Source: an uncultured Clostridia bacterium (lineage in GTDB: Bacteria; Bacillota; Clostridia; TANB77; CAG-508). From it: a stretch of DNA of 9,957 bases. The notes beneath the pieces are model-generated. The model did no database searches, had not been told where the DNA came from, and worked only from the letters and a program-made list of their open reading frames with translations. The translations under genes were made by a program, and so were the position numbers. Where the stretch lies: the NCBI GenBank assembly GCA_948560265.1, contig CAOXTD010000026.1, forward strand, positions 1-9,957, given 5' to 3'. Of the stretch, positions 5,320 through 9,957 are shown one piece after another (position 1 is the stretch's first letter; the number at the start of each line of letters is the position of its first letter).

Positions 5320-6564
5320 TTACGAATAGAAAAATTCTTTTACTCTTTCTATAAGAGTTTTAAAAAATCCTTCTTCTGAATCAGAATCTATACTACTTCC
5401 TACAGTTTTAGCAAATGGCCTTGAAGCTACATATCTTACTAAACTATATGCTGTCCTGTATTCTGGTCTTACAATACTAATTAATCGTCCTGTTGCAATC
5501 TTAACTGGAATATTTAAAATAATTTTGCCTGCTACATCACTTTTATTAATATTTGTAACCCCTTGCCCTGTTAATATAACATTATTGATTCTAGGTTTTA
5601 TTCCTTGTGTTGTGATATCTTTATTTACTAAAGAAAAAATTTCTTCAATTCTAGCTTCCATAACCGCTATTAATTCTGAACTTCTGATGACCTTTTTTCC
5701 TTCGTCTTCTTTATATGTTGTAAGCAAAATCTCATTGTCATTATCTATAAAAGACTTAAGAGCAAGTCCATATTGTTTTTTTAGCTTGTCCGCTTCTTCT
5801 TCTGAAATATTTAATACCAATGCAATGTCCTTAGTAATATTGTCTCCTCCTAGTGCTATTGTATTTGTATAAATAAAATTAGAGCCCTCAAATACTCCTA
5901 TATCTGTGTTGCCTGCTCCAATATCTAATAACATCACATTATCATTTAATTCATTTGTATCTAAAGCTAAACTTCTTTCTGCTAGAGTAACTGGAACTAA
6001 TCCATCAATGTCTAAATTTGCCTTTCTAAAAATAGAAGCAATTTGTCGCATATAGTCCTTATCTGCTAAGATGACTTGTGCCTTCAAAGTAAAACTTCCA
6101 CTTAAATTTCCTATTGGATCTGATACTTTCTTTCCATTTTCTAAAATAAATTGATTTTCTACAATGTCTATAATTTGCTTTCCTTCTGGAACGTCTATAT
6201 CTTTTGCTTGCATAATCGTGGCTATTACATCTTTAGCAGAAATTCCTGCATACTTATCTTTTGCTTCTTTTGAAATACTATTTTGTACGATGGTAACATA
6301 TTTTCCTGGAATAGTAACATAAGCTGAATTGATTTTTAAATTAGCATCTGTTTCCGCTTCCTTAATTAACTTATTAATGCAGGAAGCAATTTCATTTTCA
6401 TTAATTATTTTTCCTTTTTGGATTCCTTTACATCTATGGCTAGCTGTACAAATGACTTCAATTTGATTAAAATTATTAACCTCTCCTATTACTAAACTAA
6501 CTTTTGAGGTTCCAATGTCAATTCCTACAATTATATCTCCAATTGCCAAAATTTGTTCCTCCAT
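5320..6564 (-). CDS. ftsA: cell division protein FtsA
   Basis: The actin-like ATPase that anchors FtsZ filaments to the membrane. The phosphate-1 loop VGIDIGTSKVSLVIGEV is near the N-terminus, the phosphate-2 motif MLLDIGAGNTDIGVF mid-protein and the adenosine motif VILTGQGVTNI later. The C-terminus FFKTLIERVKEFFYS is an amphipathic membrane-targeting helix. Three starts are in frame. ATG 6591 lacks a ribosome binding site. ATG 6564 (414 aa) has AAGGG 8 nt upstream. TTG 6549 (409 aa) has a stronger GGAGG 8 nt upstream and gives MAIGDIIVGIDIG. I list 6564 but TTG is a serious alternative. It heads the ftsA-ftsZ unit behind its own promoter. Confidence 0.96.
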   Translation of the reverse strand: MEEQILAIGDIIVGIDIGTSKVSLVIGEVNNFNQIEVICTASHRCKGIQKGKIINENEIASCINKLIKEAETDANLKINSAYVTIPGKYVTIVQNSISKEAKDKYAGISAKDVIATIMQAKDIDVPEGKQIIDIVENQFILENGKKVSDPIGNLSGSFTLKAQVILADKDYMRQIASIFRKANLDIDGLVPVTLAERSLALDTNELNDNVMLLDIGAGNTDIGVFEGSNFIYTNTIALGGDNITKDIALVLNISEEEADKLKKQYGLALKSFIDNDNEILLTTYKEDEGKKVIRSSELIAVMEARIEEIFSLVNKDITTQGIKPRINNVILTGQGVTNINKSDVAGKIILNIPVKIATGRLISIVRPEYRTAYSLVRYVASRPFAKTVGSSIDSDSEEGFFKTLIERVKEFFYS

Positions 6565-6633
6565 CCTTGCTTCCCTTAAATTGTTTGTCATTCGTTATAC
6601 TTCTTTATAAAGATGTTCCCTAATTCAGTGTAA

Positions 6634-6662
6634 AGAATATTACATTTTATAAAAAAAGTCAA
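6634..6662 (-). promoter_or_regulatory. sigma-A-type promoter of ftsA-ftsZ
   Basis: The -35 TTGACT (6662-6657) and -10 TATTCT (6639-6634) are separated by 17 nt, about 65-70 nt upstream of the ftsA start region. AT-rich 11-bp repeats lie directly upstream of the -35, where an UP element or regulator could act. Confidence 0.72.
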
Positions 6663-6669
6663 GTGCTTC

Positions 6670-6700
6670 GTAATAATTTTGTAATATTTTTGTAATATGG
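6670..6700. repeat. three 11-bp direct repeats upstream of the ftsA promoter
   Basis: GTAAT begins at 6670, 6681 and 6692 (plus strand), exactly 11 bp apart, each followed by an A/T run. On the transcribed strand these are ATTAC units about one helical turn apart, just upstream of the -35. TGTAATATT also occurs on the minus strand overlapping the -10, in opposite orientation to the repeats. Confidence 0.6.
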
Positions 6701-6778
6701 TTGAAACATTGTCATTTTCAGTCGTTTCAAAGGTTTCCGTAATGTCTTACAATTATCTAAAATGTTGAAAATTAGCTT

Positions 6779-7156
6779 TTATTGTTCTGTTTTCTCAGTC
6801 TTTAATTTTTCCTTACAGTTGGTCCATTTCTCTAAATAATATCTCCTAATAATTGCCAAATTATTAAACATTCTTCCTACAAATACAACGATTGCTGCTA
6901 AGTAAATATCTACATTTAATTTTTGTCCTAAATAAGTAAGTAACATAGATAAAATAGCATTCCCAAAAAAACCTGATACAAATATTTTTAAGTCAAATTG
7001 CTTATTTAAAGTAGAAGCAATTCCACCAAATACAGAATCTAGAGCAGCAATAATTGCAATAGCTAGATACCCAGAATAGGTATATGGTACCATTGGCGCA
7101 TAAATTCCAATAATAGCTCCTAAAATACATCCAACAACGATAGCAATAAAAATCAT
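6779..7156 (-). CDS. sbp: small basic protein Sbp (DUF1290 family membrane protein)
   Basis: A 125-aa membrane protein of the DUF1290/small basic protein family, found beside ftsA in Firmicutes division clusters; its molecular role is not established. Hydrophobic segments lie at about residues 2-22, 30-48, 57-77 and 82-95. Family-like motifs are YSGYLAIAIIAALDSVFGG, SGFFGNAILSMLLTYLG and IYLAAIVVFVGRMFNNLAIIRR, followed by a charged, lysine-rich tail. The ATG at 7156 is 2 nt after the stop of the preceding DUF881 gene. The AAGGAGG that must serve it lies inside that gene, 13 nt away, which is longer than usual. No terminator is evident before the ftsA promoter. A 7-bp inverted repeat (6701-6707 with 6724-6730) lacks a T-run. 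Confidence 0.92.
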   Translation of the reverse strand: MIFIAIVVGCILGAIIGIYAPMVPYTYSGYLAIAIIAALDSVFGGIASTLNKQFDLKIFVSGFFGNAILSMLLTYLGQKLNVDIYLAAIVVFVGRMFNNLAIIRRYYLEKWTNCKEKLKTEKTEQ

Positions 7157-7158
7157 AA

Positions 7159-7866
7159 TTATTTTTCAACCTCCTTCATATACTTAACTTTCATTTCTCC
7201 GTTATATTTTAAAATTTTAACATTATTTCCTTTTTCTAACTTGATATCCATTCCACTAGCTTTATATCTGTCAATAAATCCACTATCCTTTAAGCTTAAT
7301 GTACTAGATAAATAAGTTTGATTTCCAATTGCTTTAATAACATATGGCGAGGCAACTCTTTGTCCACTTACCTGCATTCTACTATTAATTTGCGTTATAT
7401 CTGTTGTTGTTACAACACGTGCATCATTAATAGAAATAGCCTCTGCTCCTGCATATCTTAATTCATTTACTAATTCTAATAAATGAGAGTATTCGATTAC
7501 ACATTCTTGAGTATTAGTCAACGTTACAATGACTCCCTCACCTGTTACATCTGTTTTTCCTAATAACATATTTGATTCTGCTAGATCTTTATCAATTAAT
7601 TCAGACGCTTCTCCATTTTTGTCAATTGTTTGTTGATATTCTTGTACAGATTTTCGATTAGATTCTAACTGCTTTTGTGTATCTTCATATTTTCCTTTCC
7701 ATTCTGAAATGGCTGTTCTTAAATCTGCTTCTCTCATATTTTCAATAGCTGTAATATCTGTTTCTTCTATCGTTTTAAATTGCATAAACATAACTGCAAA
7801 AAACACAACACACACAGCTCCAATAATAATTGTCATAACAATTTGATTTTTCTTTTCTTTTTTCAA
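7159..7866 (-). CDS. DUF881 family protein (YlxX/YlxW-like), second copy
   Basis: A 235-aa protein with a short basic N-terminus, one membrane segment at about residues 10-29, a predicted coiled-coil stretch (about 38-95) and a C-terminal DUF881 domain outside the membrane. Conserved parts are GEGVIVTLTN, ELRYAGAEAISIN, RVVTTTDI, SPYVIKAIG and KYNGEMKVKYMK. The function is unknown; B. subtilis has the pair ylxW-ylxX at this place in its division cluster. Translation starts at TTG 7866, with GGGAG 10 nt upstream. The first ATG is at codon 11, inside the membrane anchor, and would lose the basic N-terminus. It is a tandem paralogue of the gene at 7892-8605, 25 nt upstream. Confidence 0.92.
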   Translation of the reverse strand: MKKEKKNQIVMTIIIGAVCVVFFAVMFMQFKTIEETDITAIENMREADLRTAISEWKGKYEDTQKQLESNRKSVQEYQQTIDKNGEASELIDKDLAESNMLLGKTDVTGEGVIVTLTNTQECVIEYSHLLELVNELRYAGAEAISINDARVVTTTDITQINSRMQVSGQRVASPYVIKAIGNQTYLSSTLSLKDSGFIDRYKASGMDIKLEKGNNVKILKYNGEMKVKYMKEVEK

Positions 7867-7891
7867 ATCTTTCTATCTCCCTACTTCACAA

Positions 7892-8605
7892 TTATTTATT
7901 TTTGACATATTTATAGTTAATAATTCCATTGTATTTTTCTACTGTAATGTCATCTACGGTTTTTACATTCACAATAACTCCCCAACTTTCTAAATTGTCT
8001 AAGTATCCCCCTGCCATTGTCATAGCGCCTAATAGTAATCCTTGTGAGCCAATTGCTTTAATCGTAAATGGTGAGCTAATCTTTTCCCCATTTACTTTAA
8101 TTACATTTCCCTCACAAGTAATAGCTGTAGTGGTAATCACTCTTTGTCCATTAATGGAAATAGCCTCTGCTCCTGCATTGTTTAAAGCATTTACTACCTG
8201 AAGTAAATCATCATAATGTACTAGTACCATACTCGGATCAATTAAATTTGTAGCTGCAGCATTGTTATCTGCTAACATAATTTCTAATCCTCCACCTTTT
8301 ACTTCTACAGTACCTAGTAACATATTATTTTCTTTAATTTGTTCTTGCTTGGCATTAGCAGTTGTGTTATTTTGTGTAGCTTTTTCCCTTATTTGTGTCA
8401 ATTGTTTTTCTGATTCTAGTAGTTCTTGATAGGCATTATCATATCTTTCTTTCCATCTTAGTACTTCATCTCTTAGTCCATTATTAATAAGAGATTGACT
8501 TGCTGTTGAATTACTACTTGTTACCGTTCTAATTTGAATTGCAATAGACATTGTTAAAATAAAACACATTACCCCTAGTGTGATAGCAATTTGTTTTTTC
8601 TTCAT
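7892..8605 (-). CDS. DUF881 family protein (YlxW/YlxX-like), first copy
   Basis: A 237-aa protein laid out like its neighbour: KKK start, one membrane segment (about residues 5-24), a glutamate- and glutamine-rich coiled-coil stretch (about 45-95), then the DUF881 domain. Shared motifs are NNMLLGTVEVKGGGLEIML, ALNNAGAEAISINGQRV, TTTAIT, SPFTIKAIG and KYNGIINYKYVK. The two copies are clearly homologous but diverged, as in B. subtilis ylxW-ylxX, so the duplication is old. ATG 8605 follows AAAGGAAG by 4 nt. The gene begins 13 nt after divIB. Its role is unknown; the context suggests envelope or division work. Confidence 0.92.
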   Translation of the reverse strand: MKKKQIAITLGVMCFILTMSIAIQIRTVTSSNSTASQSLINNGLRDEVLRWKERYDNAYQELLESEKQLTQIREKATQNNTTANAKQEQIKENNMLLGTVEVKGGGLEIMLADNNAAATNLIDPSMVLVHYDDLLQVVNALNNAGAEAISINGQRVITTTAITCEGNVIKVNGEKISSPFTIKAIGSQGLLLGAMTMAGGYLDNLESWGVIVNVKTVDDITVEKYNGIINYKYVKNK

Positions 8606-8618
8606 AATTCTTCCTTTC

Positions 8619-9728
8619 TTATACTTTTTCTCTAAAAATAGCTCCCTTAGTACTCAAATCAGTATTAACAAAAATGTCTCCTTCTTTTTTCTTTTCATTT
8701 TGTAATACCTTTTTAATATAAAGCATTTTCGTGCTAAGATTTGAGGTATCCCCTAAATGAACATTTTTCTTTTCGGATTTTAATTCTAATATGTAATTTT
8801 GTTTATCTGATATATTAATTTTAGTAATTAGTTCCCCTATCTCATTATTGTTTGCAGAATCCATAATTTGAATTACACTACTTAGCTTTTGTAAGTCTTC
8901 TGGACACAAACGATTTCCCTCTTGTATTTGTTCTTCTGGTGTTAATATTCCTGTAATAATTGGTGCTTTCAACTTTTCTAAAGATATCTCTAGCAAGTAG
9001 CCTTGTGTGTTCATGTAAACATAAGCATTTCCTAATGTCAACATATATACTGGTTTTCTCTCTGTTATTTGAATTTCTATTGTTTCTGGTAATTTTCTCT
9101 TTATTTTTACACTATCTATGTAGGCATTTGTCTTGATAGCTTGTTCTACTTCACTTTTTGAAACTTTAAAAGTATTTTTTTCTAATTCTATTCCCGATAA
9201 ACTAATAATCATTTCTGGCGTAATTTTTTCATTTCCTGTAACGACAATATTATGAATATTGAAAAATGATGATAATAGAAAATAAATTCCTCCCCCAATT
9301 AGTAATACCACTAAGCTTGTCCATTTTATTAATCTAAATATAATTTTTCTTTTTTTTCTTGCTATTTCTTGTTGCTTTGGCGTTAATTTTGGCTTTTTCT
9401 TAACTTGCTTTTTCTTGCTTGTTTCTTTATAAATTTCATCTTCTATTCCTAATCTTAATTCTACATCATCATTTTGTATTTTCTTTTTAGCCTTTCTTTT
9501 TCTATTTTCCTGTATAACTCCTTGCTTAGTTCTATTATTTGCCTTTTTTTTCTTTGAATTTTCAGTTTTGTTTGGATTATTTTTTTTCTTTTTTTCTTGT
9601 GATTGTTTTGTATTTTTTTGAACCTTTGGAAGAGACTTAATGCCAATAATAATCTCATTGTCTAAATTCAATATATTTTTATCTTTTGTATCTATCTTTT
9701 TGTTTTTTTCTTTTGCTCGATTTTTCAT
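8619..9728 (-). CDS. divIB: cell division protein DivIB/FtsQ
   Basis: The single-pass division protein that, with FtsL/DivIC, links the divisome to septal peptidoglycan synthesis. The N-terminal cytoplasmic part, about 130 residues, is unusually long and lysine-rich. A membrane segment (about 137-154) is followed by the POTRA domain from FNIHNIVVTGNEKITPEMI to LPETIEIQITERKP (about 156-225), then the FtsQ/DivIB beta domain containing VYMNTQGYLLE. The total of 369 aa is longer than B. subtilis DivIB, and the extra length is the N-terminal tail, in which poly-A runs encode lysine. The ATG at 9728 follows AAAGGAAGAGG. It begins 45 nt after murA, with no promoter visible between them. Confidence 0.94.
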   Translation of the reverse strand: MKNRAKEKNKKIDTKDKNILNLDNEIIIGIKSLPKVQKNTKQSQEKKKKNNPNKTENSKKKKANNRTKQGVIQENRKRKAKKKIQNDDVELRLGIEDEIYKETSKKKQVKKKPKLTPKQQEIARKKRKIIFRLIKWTSLVVLLIGGGIYFLLSSFFNIHNIVVTGNEKITPEMIISLSGIELEKNTFKVSKSEVEQAIKTNAYIDSVKIKRKLPETIEIQITERKPVYMLTLGNAYVYMNTQGYLLEISLEKLKAPIITGILTPEEQIQEGNRLCPEDLQKLSSVIQIMDSANNNEIGELITKINISDKQNYILELKSEKKNVHLGDTSNLSTKMLYIKKVLQNEKKKEGDIFVNTDLSTKGAIFREKV

Positions 9729-9773
9729 TGACCTCTTCCTTTCTTTTTTATTTTAATTTGTATCTATTCTTAC

Positions 9774-9957
9774 TTATTCCTCTTTATTAACTGATATCTT
9801 AGCTCCTAAGCTTCTTAATTTCTCGTCTAGGTTTTCATATCCTCTTAAAATATATTCTATATTCCCTATATTAGTTATTCCTTTTGCTGCTAATGCCGCT
9901 GTGCACATTGCTGCTCCACCTCTTAAGTCTGTCGATTTCACATTTGCACCTATTACT
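9774..9957 (-). CDS. murA: MurA, UDP-N-acetylglucosamine 1-carboxyvinyltransferase (C-terminal part)
   Basis: The last 60 codons of a gene whose start lies beyond the right edge; the reading frame begins at 9956. MurA transfers enolpyruvate from PEP to UDP-GlcNAc, the first committed step of peptidoglycan synthesis. The visible part includes STDLRGGAAMCTAALAAKG, INIG-like NIGNIEYILRGYENLDEKL and LRSLGAKISV, which match the C-terminal end of the family. The arginines in DLRGGAA and RGYE correspond to conserved active-site arginines in E. coli MurA. A murA gene upstream of divIB is seen in Clostridia. Whether this is the only murA copy cannot be told here. Confidence 0.92.
   Translation of the reverse strand, partial: VIGANVKSTDLRGGAAMCTAALAAKGITNIGNIEYILRGYENLDEKLRSLGAKISVNKEE

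Noticed and set aside
6701..6730. Inverted repeat TTGAAAC/GTTTCAA as a terminator after sbp
   Set aside because: The stem is only 7 bp with a 16-nt loop and no following T-run.
1..9957. CRISPR arrays, insertion sequences, tRNA or rRNA genes
   Set aside because: I found no repeat-spacer pattern, transposase frame, cloverleaf-like or rRNA-like sequence.

Overview
This is an AT-rich stretch of a spore-forming low-GC Firmicute, most likely an uncultured or gut Clostridia lineage. Every recognisable gene is on the minus strand, so the biology reads from right to left. The order murA – divIB – two DUF881 genes – sbp – ftsA – ftsZ – spoIIGA – sigE – sigG – (Nudix) – ylmC/ymxH is the division and sporulation block known from Bacillus subtilis. 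Most starts have AAGGAG-type ribosome binding sites.

From right to left: the C-terminal end of MurA (9774-9956) is followed by tightly packed divIB, the DUF881 pair and sbp, with gaps of 2-45 nt. A strong sigma-A-type promoter (6634-6662) then starts the ftsA-ftsZ unit, which ends at a clear hairpin terminator (4070-4105). A second unit begins at a promoter resembling B. subtilis spoIIG, with an unusually long -35/-10 spacer and a near-consensus Spo0A box. It transcribes spoIIGA and sigE, which overlap by 29 nt. sigG has its own forespore-type (sigma-F/sigma-G) promoter, plus an inverted repeat that would hide its ribosome binding site only in read-through mRNA from spoIIG. A Nudix hydrolase gene bounded by two terminators and a YlmC/YmxH-family gene complete the set. 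Positions 1-475 hold no convincing gene but contain three promoter-like sequences pointing left.

The most striking observation is that sigE and the ylmC-like gene each carry one extra base, and the two lesions are of the same kind. In both, a C sits between a CTN leucine codon and a conserved GGN glycine codon, so the ribosome meets CTN-CGG. I checked every CGG on the coding strand of this window: only these two are in frame, among about 2,850 codons. Skipping the C restores the conserved family sequence in both proteins. Possible explanations are programmed +1 frameshifting at a rare or unassigned CGG codon in sporulation genes, parallel sporulation-gene decay, or sequencing error. Reads, related genomes and the tRNA set would separate these.
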